A stretch of DNA of 64,000 bases from Blakeslea trispora (lineage: Eukaryota > Mucoromycota > Mucoromycetes > Mucorales > Choanephoraceae). Made by a program: the position numbers and the translations under genes. Every line of letters starts with the position of its first letter. Within the stretch, counting starts at the first letter, position 1. Shown piece after piece: positions 37,506-53,526 of this stretch. Under the pieces are notes generated by a model. The model saw nothing but the letters and a program-made list of their open reading frames with translations. It had not been told where the DNA came from and did not search any database. Where the stretch lies: NCBI GenBank assembly GCA_025331445.1, contig JAIWNE010000006.1:496001-560000 (forward strand). The letters run 5' to 3'.

Positions 37506-39398
37506 GCTTATTGTAACACTTTATCTTCCCATTTTCCTCTTTCACTTTGTTTGAGTCATAATAAACTCTCTCTCTTTTTTTTTTCTATCTTTCTTTTTTT
37601 TTAACCGAGAAAGGAGGGAGGGGGGGGCTATAAGGAGCAGAATAAAAAAAAAAGGAGTACGTGAGACTCCAAGCTAAAATGTGTTTCATCCTTCTTGTTT
37701 TTTAAAGGGTCTCTTTTTTCTTTTTCTTTTGATTGGTCAACCAACAGATCCTGTTTTCTCCTCTGAAGAAGGAGTATGAACAAAGGAGAAAAAATATTGT
37801 TGTATCAAATAGCTGGATTCTAAGGTGAAACTGAAAGGGTTTCTCCCCCCCTTCATAGTTGGATTCAAGTAAGAAGCCCGACCTTCTGTTGTTGTTTTCG
37901 AGGTATGAGCTGGTAATCAAAGAAAAGAGCCATGTGGCAACTGACACGTTTTTTTTTTTTCTTTAAAGAAGAGAATTGAGGTTTTGTCTGCATTTTTCTT
38001 ATTTGAGTGTCATGGTTGATTTTCTTTAGAATACATCTGTTTAATGATGAAACACGTTGAATGAAAGTCTTCTTCCCCCTTTTTATTATTATTATTTCAT
38101 TGACAACAACAAAAAAGAGAAAGAGAGAAGGGAGAAAGTCTTTATTTTACAAAAAGATGAAACATTTTTTTGTTTGTTTGTTAGTTACTTTTCTGTTTGA
38201 AAAGCTGAGTTTGTGATTTTACACCAAATGTTTACGCCATCCTATTACTTGACATTTATTACTGTATGCTTGTTGAAATTATTGTTTTTATTCAAAATAA
38301 CCATATTTTTAGAACTAAAATAATAATAATTGTAATTCTTATCTATTTCAATTAAGCTGAACATAACACGTTGTACCAGAAACATTTCAAAAATAAGAAA
38401 AAAAGTTTAGTCATTTTACAACTCCACCGCTGCACCTAATTTAAAAAAAAAAAAAAAAAGAAGGGAAAAGCATACTCTATTGAATCATAGAGGTCTTTAT
38501 TGTTTCAACCACATGTATTTTGTCTTACGTGAATAGATGCATAATGGGAAAATAATACACACAAGGTGGCGTATATAGAAAAGGGAGTTTGTTATTGTCT
38601 CCTACATAATACTCCTGTAAGAAAAACAAAGAGATGTGGTAACAAAATCCCAACTGTTTTTTTTTTTTTACTTTCAAAAATAAAATGGTATGTGAGATAA
38701 GCAGTAAAGAAGGCATGTAGACAAAGTAGTGAGTAGGATCTTAAAATAGAATGAGTTCAAAGTTATTTGACTACCAGCCACGAAACATTATCTAGTAGCC
38801 GATAACTGGTGTATATTTCTGGATTACAACCACCAATGAAGTTGAGTTGTATTTCATTGTCCGCCGTCAAATGTGAATAACATCATGATTCACAATCGAA
38901 ATATGGGCAACAAACTTTATCATAAACAAGCCCAAAATAAAGAGAGAAAAAAGATGAAAAGAAGCACATACAAAAAAAAACCCGATTTAACAAGCATAGT
39001 TTCTTTTCTAGAAAAAAAAAAGAAAAAAAGAAAGGAGAAAATAGTAAAACAAGACAAGTCAATTGAAAATCCACTTTCCGAACACGACTGGCTTAGTTAT
39101 CTCATTCTCCTCTCTCTCTTTCTCGCTCTCCCCCCCCCCCTTTTTTTTTTTTTACTTTAAAACCCCCCCTTCCCTCGTTTTCCACTCGCTGACTCTTTTC
39201 TTTCTTTTCCTTTTTTTTTTTTTCTTTTATAGTTGTATATATATTTATATACAATTTTTCTTTCTTTTTTTTTTATTTCTTCTCTTTTCTTTATCCTTTT
39301 TTTTCATATTTCTTATTATCCATTTCTTCCTTGCTAAAAAGAGAATAAATAGAAATAAAGAAAATAATAAAAGCTGGACAAAAAAAAAGAAAGAAAGA
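37506..39398. other. 1.9-kb gene-free stretch
   Basis: AT-rich DNA with pyrimidine blocks, C and T runs (G7 at 37620-37627, C10 near 39131-39140, poly-T at 39141-39152 and 39220-39231) and many in-frame stops. The last 250 bp before the cyclin gene are almost pure pyrimidine on the plus strand. I found no coding frame with a splice pattern. Confidence 0.4.
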
Positions 39399-40569
39399 AT
39401 GGACCTCAGATATCAAGTCGATCTTCATGCATTGGACAAAAGCTTGACAACATCAAAATTATTCTCGACAACATCACTTCAAACAGATCCTGACCTTTAT
39501 GCATTAAAGAACAAAAAGAACACATACAAGCCATCCCAGCTTGAATTGAAGCATCTCCTAAAGGATCCATTACCTTTACCTATACCTCAAAACCACCTTG
39601 TATCCACTAACCGTATAGCTTATGTTGAAGCACTTGTTGGTATGTTATTTCATTGTAATGTTTCAAAAGTTTATATGTACTTATTCATGCATAATCTATA
39701 TAAATTTAGACATAAACGCAGTTGTAATTGAATCAATTTGGTATCCAACAACAACAACAATTGGCGCCACACATCAACTTCATCATTCTAAAGAGTCCCG
39801 AGTATCGCCGGTCGTACCATTGCGGACTTTTATTCAAGAGGTTCTTAAGCGCTCTCGAACTACCTATAGCACATTGCAAACAGCTCTTTTCTATATCTTC
39901 CGTATCCAATCATCAGTCGTTCGTCTTTTACAACAACAAAAACAACAACAGGATGGATCTTCATGGCAACACAATGCATATGTTAGTTGTGGTAGAAGAA
40001 TGTTTCTAGCTAGCCTGGTGGTGGCTTCCAAATTTGTTCAGGATAAGACCTATCGTAATTCAGCGTGGGCCAAGATCGCTGGATTACCAGTACAAGAGAT
40101 CAATACAGCCGAGCGTTATTTTCTGGAACTGATGAATTATCAACTCTATATCGATCAACCTACATTTGATCGCTGGCATCGCTTATTGCATATGCGTACA
40201 CAAGCCAGAATGCATCATATACCAACCAGTCTATATGATCTTGCCTCTTGTCTGACATTCACACCACCCTCTCCACCTTCACCTCAGCCATCATACCCGC
40301 CTTCGCCCACTTGCGAACTTTCTTCTTCTTCTTCATTCAATACATGCATCAATAGTCCAGGTTGTCATTATGCTTGTATGTGTACTCAATGTTCTTCCTT
40401 CAAGGCACCTGGTTTATCACTCTCACTTCCCAGTTCCATCTCATCTTCACCTGCACAAACACCTACTCAAGTCTCACCTATACGTATCAATTCATCGAAA
40501 AAACGAAAGTTTGAAGGCAAAGAACATAGCTCTCTTTTGGACAAAAAACATTGTAGATTTTGGCAATAA
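39399..40569 (+). CDS. PHO85-type cyclin (Pcl/Pho80 family)
   Basis: Two exons, 39399-39639 and 39710-40569, join as VEALV-D-INAVVIES to 366 residues. The cyclin box runs from about residue 80: PLRTFIQEVLKRSRTTYSTL, then GRRMFLASLVVASKFVQDKT, RNSAWAKIAGLPVQEINTAE, RYFLELMNYQLYIDQPTF. This is the Pho80/Pcl type, whose members activate the CDK Pho85 in nutrient, polarity or cell-cycle control; sequence alone does not tell which branch (Pcl5 and Clg1 types were considered). After the box comes a disordered tail rich in Ser/Pro with a proline cluster (TPPSPPSPQPSYPPSP) and a Cys-rich patch (CHYACMCTQC). A basic patch (SSKKRKFEGKE) near the end could be a nuclear signal. An SP/TP-rich tail suggests CDK phosphorylation sites. 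Long pyrimidine-rich DNA precedes the start. Confidence 0.85.
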
Positions 40570-41792
40570 GGCATCATTCATTCATTCTCCCAATCCTTCT
40601 TTCTTTCTTTTTTTATTATTATTAATTATGGTCTTTTATCTATTTATATTATGTATGCCTAATTACATATTTGTATTTTTTTCTTTTTTTTTTTATATAT
40701 ATATATAAATACATATTTTTTTTTTCACCTTACACTATTTCATTAGATTAAATAAATAAGCCAAAAAAAAATATATATACATAGAGTGTAAATTACTGTA
40801 AAATTCTCATTCATTCAGGTCTTTACTCTTTTATTCTTGGAATGTTTTCATTCTCCTATTGTTAGTTTCTTTCTTTCTCAAAACGCATTAATTAATGAAA
40901 TACTATAATTATTTTCTTAAAGTCGTACACCAATTGGTAAAAAAAAAAAATATTTTTTTTTAATAAAAAGTCAGATTCTATTTCTTATTGGTGTAGATTT
41001 ATAAAAAGAAAAAAAAAATTAAATGAACACAGCCAAGTGTACCCAAGACATTTTTTAATTTGGGTTAAATGATAGTGTTATCATTTTTCAAAATAATCAA
41101 AGGGTAAATTGATTAAAATATTTAATAATTTATCAGAAAAAAAAATATATAAATATAGTCTGCATTATTCTACGTTTTTCTTTTCTTTTCTTCTTTTTTT
41201 AAGAATACACAGCTAACTTTTTATTTTAAAAAAAAGTTTATTTATGAATGCACTCAATCAACAAACCCAATTAAGAAGAAAGAGAGAGAATGAAACTACC
41301 CTTTTTCTATTGTTATTCTAACTGACACTTGCGTCAAGATGAAAAGCAGCATAGAGCTCAAAACTTGTATTTTTTTTTCTTATAAAATGAGGTCATACGT
41401 CAACGCTTTTTTTTATTTTATTTTGTCTGGCATGAATGAAGCGCAGCTTTCGTACCAACAATTAGACATGTTCATTATGAAATCTATCGTTTTGCTGGTA
41501 ATGATTTTATTGTCTACCTTTGAATCTGATAGATGCAAATAAACTGTTTCGGAATCTGTATACAATCAATGCAAAAAAAAAAAAACACTTCAATTCTTTA
41601 ACCGATATACCTCGAAATTCTATATGCTTTTCTTTTGTTTTTAATTTTTTGTTTTTTTTTCTATTTATTTGGCAACAGACAAATCCATTGCCTGTTTCTT
41701 TCTTTCTTTTTCACTTGGAGACAGAAAAGTTTACATTTGTAATTTTGCGGGTCTCTTTTTCTCCAGATAGTAAAGTTAGAAAGAGCAATAAC
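40570..41792. other. 1.2-kb spacer upstream of the flippase gene
   Basis: Very AT-rich, with poly-A/T and ATATAT runs (40695-40712). A frame open from 41520 runs into the flippase ORF, but its sequence is a random read-through of pyrimidine-rich leader; the family-like start is at 41793. No RNA gene recognised. Confidence 0.4.
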
Positions 41793-44700
41793 ATGAGTAG
41801 GCGTCTGCGGCTAAGAGCCCTTTTCTCTCAAAGGGCAAAACAAGAATTAGAGGATGAACAAACTGAGAGAGCAATCCACAGAACAGAATCAACCTCCTCT
41901 TACATGCAAAAGAGACGCAAAATCTATGTCAATATGAAGCCTCCCGCATCAGATTATGACGAAAAAGGGAGGTTGATTGATCATTCATACGTACCCAACA
42001 GGATACGCACAGCGAAATACACTCCTCTCTCATTCATACCAAAGAATTTGTTTGAACAATTTCGTAATGTAGCCAACCTGTACTTTTTGTTCCTTGTCAT
42101 CTTGCAATGTATTCCTATCTTTGGTGTGGTTGAGCCTGCAGTGTCTGCCTTACCCATCATTGCCATCTTGATCATCACAGGCATTAAGGATGCCATTGAA
42201 GACACAAAACGAAACAAAAGCGATCAACGAGTCAATTGTGCAAAGACATTAACGCTCATTCATTGGAAAAACGTGAATGTACCAGAAGAAAAGAAGAGCA
42301 ATTTCCATTCGCTTCATGTTGTTCTTGGATTTTTCTGTACATTGGCCGGAGTGGACAATCGTTTTACACACGCCTATCGAATGTCACTTGTGAAAGATAA
42401 ACCAATCCAGAGAGTCGAATTGGATTTCGATAAGCCTTTAAATCAAGTGGACGAGAATACGAGTGAATCAGAGGAACATACTGCTGATACCGAACATCAT
42501 CCATCCAAGGCACCTCAGTCACCAGCAATTAAGTTTTATGATAAAGTGCGACTGCGGTCTGATACACTTCGATCAGAGTTCAGCAATATCTTTAGACCAA
42601 CATCGGTTGTTGGAAAAAGAATCTACCGTCCTGGCATCATTCCGCACTCAGTGTTACATCGCACCACAACAGGATCCATTCGACGTAAATCTTCTGAGGG
42701 TATACCCAACAATTGCTCAGAATTACCTCCTGGTGAACCGCCCTCGCCCGATTGTCAAGTTGGATGGCAACATGTTCAATGGCAAGATGTTCAAGTAGGA
42801 GACTATGTGATGATACGAAACGACGAAGATGTTCCTGCAGATGTCATCATCTTATCTACGTCTGAGAAAGATAATCTATGCTATGTGGAGACACAAAATC
42901 TGGATGGTGAGACAAACCTAAAGGTGCGACAAGGTTTGAAGGCTACAGGTGAATTGCGTACGGTCCATGATTGCGAACGAGCTTATTTTTACTTTGAGAG
43001 TGAACCGCCCAATGTAAATCTCTATCAATACAATGGTGTCATGCGATGGGATATCGAACAGCCTGATGGGGAACATAGCACAGTAACTCATCAAAAGACC
43101 GAAGCAGTCACTTACAACAACTTGTTATTGAGAGGCTGTGTATTGAGGAACACACGATGGGCCATTGGTGTCATTGTTTATACAGGCGCAGAAACAAAGA
43201 TCATGTTGAACTCTGGAAGGACTCCCTCAAAACGAAGCAAGATGTCGAAAGCAACTAATCCTTATGTAAGTAAAAAGAAATTGAATGCATGAATTCCATA
43301 TGTATTTGTTGGAGAGATCTTCGTTCATGGTTACACAGGAATATCATAGGCTATTGCCAATTTTTATATTTTGGCTGTTCTCTGTATTATCAGTTCTGCT
43401 TTAGCAAGTGCCAAGTTTGATGCTCCAGGATCATCACGTTATTTCGATTATGGAATTGAAGGAGAGAACGCTCATTATTTAGGCTTCATTACATTCTGGT
43501 AAAAAAAAAAAGTCGATTGAAATACACTTTATCTCTATAAACATGATCGATTTTCTTTTTCTGTAGGGTAACTCTTATTCTGTACCAGAATATCGTTCCG
43601 ATTTCTCTTTATATCTCTGTTGAAATTGTAAAGACATTGATTGTAAGTTTAACTATTGAACTATAGAGCCAGACAGAATCTTTATTCATCTTCAATGTAG
43701 GCCTATTTTATTTATGCTGATCTAGACATGTACCACGAACCAACAGATACACCTTGCATACCAAAGACCTGGAACATATCTGACGACCTTGGTCAAATTG
43801 AATACATATTTTCAGACAAAACTGGCACACTGACTCAAAATGTAATGGAGTCAAGGAAAGCAACTATCAATGGCGTCTCTTATGGCCTAGGTAAAACAGA
43901 AGCCTCTGTTGGGGCAGAGATCCGTCAAGGGTCGCATGTATCAGACAAAGACATTCAACAGGAAGGACACCAGGTGGAGCACGCAAAAGAAATCATGTAT
44001 GACAAGCAAGCTAAACTGTTTGAAAACAAGTACATTGGACCCAACCCAACACTTATTGACCCTGCCATCTATGATGATCTTGAAAAGAAAGATGATCATG
44101 CAGCATCTATCACTCACTTTTTTTCGGCACTCGCACTTTGCCATACAGCACTTGCGGATCGACCAGACAACACAAACAGACATCGCATTGACTACAAAGC
44201 TCAATCACCAGACGAATCTGCACTTGTTGCCTCTGCTCGCGATTTGGGTTTTGTGTTCTTGGGCCGAGAGTCCAATACGCTCACAGTGGAAGTGATGGGC
44301 AACAAGAAGAAATATGAGTTACTGAATGTGCTCGAATTCAGCTCGAATCGAAAAAGAATGAGTGTCATCATCAAGCCACACGATAGTGATCGAATTGTCT
44401 TGCTTTGTAAAGGTGCAGACTCTGTTATTTACGATCGGCTATGTACAGAATTCGGTGACCAACAAGAGCTTGGTCGATCTCAATCTCGTCTTCGCGAGAT
44501 TACATCAGAACATTTAGAGTATTTTGCTAATGAAGGCCTTCGAACCCTGTGCCTTGCTTATCGATTCATATCACAGCAAGAATATAGATCATGGAACAGA
44601 CGGTTTCAAGAGGCTAGTGCAGCTATTTATAACCGTGAAGAAAAAATAGAAGACATTTGTGAGCAAATCGAAGCCAACATGCTCTTGATGGGCGGTACAG

Positions 44701-46259
44701 CCATAGAAGATCGGCTTCAGGATGGTGTTCCTGAAACAATTGCTGAGCTCTCTCAATCAGGTGTCAAGTTATGGGTTCTAACAGGCGACAAGACCGAGAC
44801 TGCAATCAACATTGGCTTCTCTTGTAACCTAATAACCTTGGATATGGAACTTGTGGTGGTGAAGGCAGATGAAAGAGAGAGTACGGCAGTTGAGCTAGAA
44901 AAGGCCTTGCAAAAGATTGAGCAAATTGGTGACACCAAACGATGTGCCTTGGTGATTGACGGGGTTACATTGAAGTTTGCCTTGGAGCCCCAGACAAAGG
45001 ATGTTCTGCTTGATTTAGGTACTCGCTGTGCAAGCGTGATATGTTGTCGAGTTAGTCCAAAACAAAAGGCTCAAGTGGTAAGATTGGTAAAGAAGGGCTT
45101 GAAAGTCATGACATTGGCTATTGGAGATGGTGCAAATGATGTGTCTATGATACAAGAAGCCAATGTGGGTATTGGCATCTCTGGTGTAGAAGGAAGGCAG
45201 GCTGTTATGGCATCTGATTACGCTATAGCACAATTCCGCTTCTTACAGAAATTGTTGCTTGTTCATGGCAGATGGACTTATCTTCGTATTGCAGAGATGA
45301 TTATGGGATTTTTCTTCAAGAACATTGTCTGGACATTTGTTCTGTTTTGGTATCAGATATTTTGCCAGTAAGACTTTTTGTCCATTTTTTTTTTTTTTTT
45401 TTTATGCCTTATACTGTTTATTTTCTCTAGATTTAATGGCTCAATGATGTTTGAATATGTACTTGTGACACTCTACAATCTTATCTTTACTTCACTACCA
45501 ATTATCTTTATGGGTATTTGGGATCAAGACCTGAATGCAAAAGTAAGCTCTCTTTATCCAGAACTCTATCGGATGGGCCTTCGTAATGACAAGTTCAAGA
45601 CTTGGAGGTTTTATTTGACCGTATTTGATGCTATCTATCAATCATCTGTATGCTTCTTCTTTCCATATATGCTCTTGTTAGGCGGCTCTACTGATCCAAA
45701 TGGTAGAGATCAAAATGGCATGTATGCTTTTGGCACGATTGTTTCAAGTATAGTCGTGATAGTAGCCAATTTTTTTGTCATGTTTTCGCTCTATAGCTTT
45801 ACATGGATACAAATACTGGTCATCTTGTTATCTATACTAGTCTATTATGCGATTGTATGTATTTATGCCCAATTCAACACATTCATTTTTGCTGGTCAAG
45901 ACATCTTATTTGGCACAGGCTCGTATTGGATGATATTAATTTTGACTATTTTTGCCTGCTTTCTTCCTCGTATTGTAACAAAACATTACCTCCATCAGTA
46001 TCATCCATATGATAATGATATTGTGCGAGAGCAAGAGCTTGTGTTACATCAAGGACGTTCATCTCAAGTGCAAAGCGATTCAAAAGGAAGTAGTCTAGAA
46101 ACAAAAGCAGAATCTAAAGAAGTACCTCGAATTACAAAAGAACCAACACAATTCAAACCTTCGGGTCAAGTTGAATCGGACTCAGATCATGAAGTAACTC
46201 ATCGACGACCATCTGTAATAAGTAGTACAGGCTTATCTGACACAGTGGTCACTCAATAA
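41793..46259 (+). CDS. P4-type ATPase, phospholipid flippase of Dnf1/Dnf2 type
   Basis: P4-ATPases move phospholipids from the outer to the cytosolic leaflet. Five exons (41793-43265, 43350-43498, 43567-43642, 43701-45367, 45431-46259) give 1,397 residues, as in yeast Dnf1/Dnf2. Landmarks in order: PNRIRTAKYTPLSFIPKNLF, the actuator loop with NLDGETNLKVRQ, the catalytic aspartate in IFSDKTGTLTQN, KAQSPDESALVASARDLGF (nucleotide binding), LLCKGADSVIYDRL, WVLTGDKTETAINIGFS, and TLAIGDGANDVSMIQ. Membrane segments follow, ending in FLPRIVTKHYLHQYH, then an acidic disordered tail. Between the first membrane pair and the actuator are 200 residues of poorly conserved Ser/Thr-rich insert. The protein probably pairs with a Cdc50-type subunit, not seen here. 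The first ATG with family-like sequence is 41793 (MSRRLRLRALF). Confidence 0.95.
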
Positions 46260-46488
46260 TCCTAATCTTGTCGTTTAACGATTTTGTACTTAATATACCA
46301 TTTCTTTTCTTTTTTGACAGTTTATAAAAAAAAATGCAAACATATACATATTATTAAAACAATATAGTTTAATTTTTGTGATATATTATTAAACCCTGAT
46401 CAAGCAATAAGTAACAAATGTATCATGTTTAGTTTAACATTGAGATCGCATAAAAAGAAGAAGGAAAACGACGAATCTATACACTTAA

Positions 46489-49439
<2,951 letters not shown>

Positions 49440-50620
49440 ATTATAAAGAAAACAATAACTGAAAAAAAAGGAACGCGTCTCTATCTTACTTTTAAAATTT
49501 TAGTATTCAAAAAATTGTGTTTCCTTTTATGGGCATTATATCTTTTCTATGATGACTTTTTGACTCTGTATTCACTACTTACTGAAGCTGTTAGAAAAGA
49601 AAAGAAAGTCAGCAAGGCTAGGTAAGCTATACATGTCGTTTAGATTTATCGATAAACAGACATATGACTTTCAAGTTAATACTTTGGATTTATGAATTCG
49701 TGCAAAATCAATAACAAATATTTCCATGTTTGTGTAGGATATACTTTAGAAATAAAAATTACTGAGCAGTCTCTCGCTTTGAGGCTTTTGATAACATGCG
49801 ATATACTCTGTAGTTTAATCCAGCAAAAGAACTTTCTCAAAGCGGAGCTTACAGTCTCACTATTGGATAAAGAACGTAGAAAGCGAAATGAGATTCGGTC
49901 CTTTTTCTTTATGTTGATCGACCAACATAAAGGCTAGTTTCCGTAACCATGTTAAAATGACTGGTTCTGGAAACTTTCTCTTGTCCTATTCTTCGTGAGC
50001 CATTTGATAATAGCACAGTATAGCATCGAAACTTTTGTTTCATCTGCAACTAACCTTTTATGGTCAAGACGTAGATGGTATAATTATTTCACACTGTTTT
50101 CAATCTTTATCAATAGATGTAACAAACAAATCACATATGGTTTTATTTAGCTTTTATCTCCAAGAAGTGTTTAGCGACTAAACCATATCATTTACACACT
50201 AAGCAGACCCCCTGCTAACCTGAAGCAACATTGGACAAGTTGCTATACATATCTTATACTCAAGTACCGATGCATCGGTTCTGTTTTTGTGCATCATCTC
50301 GGATATCGGTGTCTATATCTAAGAGACAACCTTTTAGTCCCTTGGTTTTCCAAGCTATCTTTGGTGAGCGACTGGGCTTCTCTAATGTACAGGTGCTCCT
50401 CTGTGTCTGGCGGTGAGAGCCATATAAAACATCCCATTATTGCGTATGACTTTAGAATGTTGTTCTTATATCCATAGTTGTGATATACCTTTTTTTTTTT
50501 TACTTGGCATTTATGCGAAATATGATGAGTCAATCCTATTATTGTGTATCAAGGAAAAGTTCAGGCAACGATACTCAAATTGTGTACAAAGATTTGAGAT
50601 GCGTTCGAAATGATTTAATG

Positions 50621-50656
<36 letters not shown>

Positions 50657-51230
50657 TTGATTTGTTGTAACACTTACCCTTCTCCCCCTCTTTCCCCATG
50701 ATCAAACGCTGTGCAAGCTTCAATCTGGCATAGTTGAACACTCCAAACAAACAGGAAGTCGAAATCGAGGCCACTTAAAAAGCTAACAAAAGAAGACAAA
50801 ACCAAGTTTCAGTGTATGATTTAGAAAAAGGAGTGAAATAGGTGTACCTCAACTATGATAATGGAAGATTGACGATGAACACATACTGTCATCAGAGTCT
50901 TTTGTACTTTCTTTTGTTCTGACTTTAAATTATGTTTGGCCATGTAACCATCAGTATAAACTATACAATAGTAAAAAAAAAAAAAAAAAAAGAGCTACCT
51001 GTTGCACTATTTGAATCTCTTGTTATCATAAAGAATAGCCCATCATAGCGTTGGAGCTAGAGGAGTTTGCGATTTGACAAGAGCCGAGTTTCAAACAAAT
51101 AAAAACAAAAGATTGTATGACACACTTTGTAACATTCGCACGGTTCATTGTCAGCAAGTCTTTTTAAAATCATGCAGAGAATTTCTTTTCTTTTCTTCTT
51201 TACTCTCTTTTGCTATTATTATTGTCCTGC
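49440..51230. other. 1.8-kb gene-free stretch
   Basis: AT-rich spacer between divergent genes. Frames of 60-85 codons occur (49692-49937, 50231-50477) without recognisable sequence. A 34-base poly-A run occupies 50621-50654 and an 18-base A run lies near 50972-50990. No tRNA-like boxes found. Confidence 0.4.
50621..50654. repeat. Poly-A homopolymer, 34 bases
   Basis: An uninterrupted run of 34 A at this position in the gene-free stretch. Length in the assembly may be inexact, as homopolymers of this size are often miscounted. On the minus strand it is followed by pyrimidine-rich sequence. No flanking direct repeat was recognised that would mark it as a retroposon tail. Confidence 0.9.
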
Positions 51231-51764
51231 ATGAAATCAATCTTGACTTTTTTTGCCTGCCTATGTCTATTCGCAGCCAACGCTTTTGCCTATCTGGCTG
51301 AAAGAAGCTCACCTTATACAGTTACTATTTCTAATTACCAACAAGCGCCTATTGAACTGCAAAGAGGAGATAAAATTCAACTTCAATGGTACCATATTTT
51401 CAGTTTACTACTGACAGCAAGCATGCTAACTTTTTCCAACCAAACAGGAAATTCGAACCAGGTGTGCGCTTTCCTTTGTATGGCTATGCATGTCCTAGAA
51501 CAGCAAAAACAGATGGTATGTTGTTATCTTGAAGATGCTGTTTATCAATAAGAGCTAAAGCTTGTTTATATAGTGGGTTTGCTACCAGTCAATGAAAACA
51601 GTTCCCGCTCTCAACCTTATGTGTATACAATCAGTACCAACCTTTCTCTATTAGACAATAGCTTTACCTGGACAGTGGGTCACGATGTTCCAAGTGGTGA
51701 ATATCGTATTGGTGTAGGCTTCTTTTATCACGAGGCTACGCCTCAGTCATTTGTTGTTTTGTAA
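51231..51764 (+). CDS. Small secreted protein, Kre9/Knh1-like domain (tentative)
   Basis: Three exons (51231-51388, 51448-51515, 51574-51764) give 138 residues. The first 20 are a signal peptide (MKSILTFFACLCLFAANAFA). The mature part has the beta-sandwich pattern of Ser/Thr-rich secreted fungal proteins of the Kre9/Knh1 N-terminal type: YTVTISNYQQAPIELQRGDK, IQLQWKFEPG and, near the end, FTWTVGHDVPSGEYRIGVGF. Two Tyr/Pro loops (PLYGYACPRT) and one Cys are present, and no membrane or GPI signal follows. In yeasts such proteins act in cell-wall beta-1,6-glucan assembly; many zygomycete relatives are uncharacterised. Splicing is well supported because the intron frames carry stops or junk. The transposon lies 82 bp past the stop codon. 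Confidence 0.7.
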
Positions 51765-51844
51765 ATTTCTTCTTTTTTCCTGTATATATCTCTTCTTTAC
51801 TGTACTTTTTCTCTTTTTGCTTATAAACCTATACCTCCTTGTCA

Positions 51845-51846
51845 TA
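51845..51846. repeat. Target-site duplication TA (left)
   Basis: TA directly before the first base of the left inverted repeat, matched by TA at 53652-53653. Confidence 0.8.
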
Positions 51847-52012
51847 CAGTCAAACCTACGGAATTTGGCGTTTTCTAAAAAAAAAAAAAAAAAATAAACG
51901 TCAGAAACTCAAAAATAAGTAACCAAAACAAAGAGAACTCAAGAAATTACTCGTCTTTTGTGTTGTAGATAAATGTCTACAAGTGTGAGATTGACTTGGC
52001 ATAAAAGCAAAG
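51847..52012 (+). repeat. Left terminal inverted repeat (166 bp)
   Basis: Contains an 18-base A run at about 51877-51894 and, near its inner end, an ATG (51973) opening the frame MSTSVRLTWHKSK. The inner boundary is where left and right sequences first disagree, just after AAAAGCAAAG. Confidence 0.9.
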
Positions 52013-53007
52013 GCTTATTTGTGCTTTTATTATATGACTGCGGACAGTAGCTTTTTTATGTCAAACTATTATTTTGAGCATATAATGATGGTAATAATAA
52101 CACTAGTGGTGGTGACAATGACAGTTTTTACTTCAGAGACCATGATACACTCTATCCTCTTCCAACATCAGAGCATCAAACTTCAATGTCAGACAGTTGT
52201 CATGTTCCTTCATATGCTCCTAAACGAAAGAAACATTATAAATGATTCTGCTTAGGAAAGAAGAAGCAGGATATAACCATGATTCTACCTTAAATTCATA
52301 TAGAGCCACAAGAGTATCTTCAAGGTCATCCATGCAGCCTTTGCTGGTCGGTACCAGCAGTTTGTGGTCAGACAGTACCACTGTTACTTTGTTGTGATAT
52401 GCATAGCCTGTGAAACTTATGAGTCAAGAGATTGTTGGTGTCAGGTCTGTAAATACCTCACACCAATCAAGTGACCAGAGGTCTGCTCAATTGAACGGCT
52501 TGTTGTACGACAAGAATGACTTTAAGTATCAAAGATTTTTAGATTCTTGCTTATTGCTCTTGTTGTCATCTTCTGTAAAAAGGGTCAGAGCTGTCGACTT
52601 CAGCTATAGTTCTTTTCTTTCCAGTGTTGGATTTCTTTTTTCTTAGCAACTTCTGTTTCTCTTCTTGGTGGAGGCTTTTCATAACTACATGCCTAACAGC
52701 AGATAAATGTATGGGACCTACCACAAGATGAGAGGGTGAATTGATTTTTGACTACTTTGCTATAGCAGTACTTCCTGACTTTGATCTAGCCCAGTTGTTT
52801 CTCATGTTAATATGAAAATCGTATTCATCAGTAAAGAATACAGTTTTTTTGTATAATCTAGATCAAGGTCCTTCCCATTTCAAGAACTATTCATATCTAG
52901 TTTGTAGAATTTCTCACTTTGGTCTCAAAAACTGGCTTCTTGATTGTTATAAGCATTGTATCCTTCGAGTGGCTGTTGTGTTAAGGTTTCCCTATCTTAA
53001 AGCTTTC

Positions 53008-53526
53008 AATTTCTTTGTTAAGCTATCAATAATGTCATCCGATACTAACTGTGGATCGTCGTCGATAAGCTCATATATGTGTGCATTATATGCAGCCGCA
53101 AACGAGCTTTCTTCATCTAGCGTTCTGTTCTGACTTTTTGCAAGTAATTCCTTGGTCTTATTGTAAAGGTCCCACTATCTCAAGGCCGTGCGGTAATTGA
53201 TGTTGAAGTCTTCGGCGCTCAAGTATATGATCAGTGAAAATTTTTCTTGTGGAATCGTAAGAGGTGGCTTTTCTCAAGCCTTCATGCTTCAATCACTTCT
53301 CGGCCGAAACTTCTTTAGATACTTCTCCAGATACTTTTTCGGAACGCTTATCACTCAAGTACCTTTTTCTACTAGTAGCGTTGTCAAGAATAATGTTTGG
53401 ATCGTCAAGATCATTCAGAATGCCTCTCATAGAGTCATAGGCTCTCATGATAGAGTTAAGCTTAAGGTTGAAATATGCCAATAAGTCTTTGCTTTTATGC
53501 CAAGTCAATCTCACACTTGTAGACAT
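53008..53526 (-). pseudogene. Decayed transposon-borne ORF starting in the right inverted repeat
   Basis: From the ATG at 53526 the frame runs MSTSVRLTWHKSKDLLAYFN, continues with helical charged sequence (MRAYDSMRGILNDLDD, RKRYLSDKRSEKVSGE) and meets a TGA at 53293. The same frame stays open beyond it (LKHEGLRKATSYDSTRKI). Another frame just past it encodes WDLYNKTKELLAKSQNRTLD and ELIDDDPQLVSDDIIDSLTK, preceded by a TAG. Read together this is one coding region with at least one stop and one shift. No transposase or known domain is recognised. An alternative is spliced functional ORF, but no clean introns remove both breaks. Confidence 0.55.

Noticed and set aside
37012..37554. 180-codon frame after the second LUC7 zinc finger
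   Set aside because: It is intron read-through followed by the wrong frame. The true frame after the acceptor at 37200 gives an RS/RD domain typical of LUC7L3.
41520..41792. In-frame upstream extension of the flippase ORF
   Set aside because: Translates T-rich leader DNA into Phe/Leu/Ser-rich sequence unlike any flippase N-terminus; the start at 41793 fits the family.
50621..50654. A34 run as a retroposon tail
   Set aside because: No flanking direct repeats or upstream 3'-truncated gene sequence recognised.
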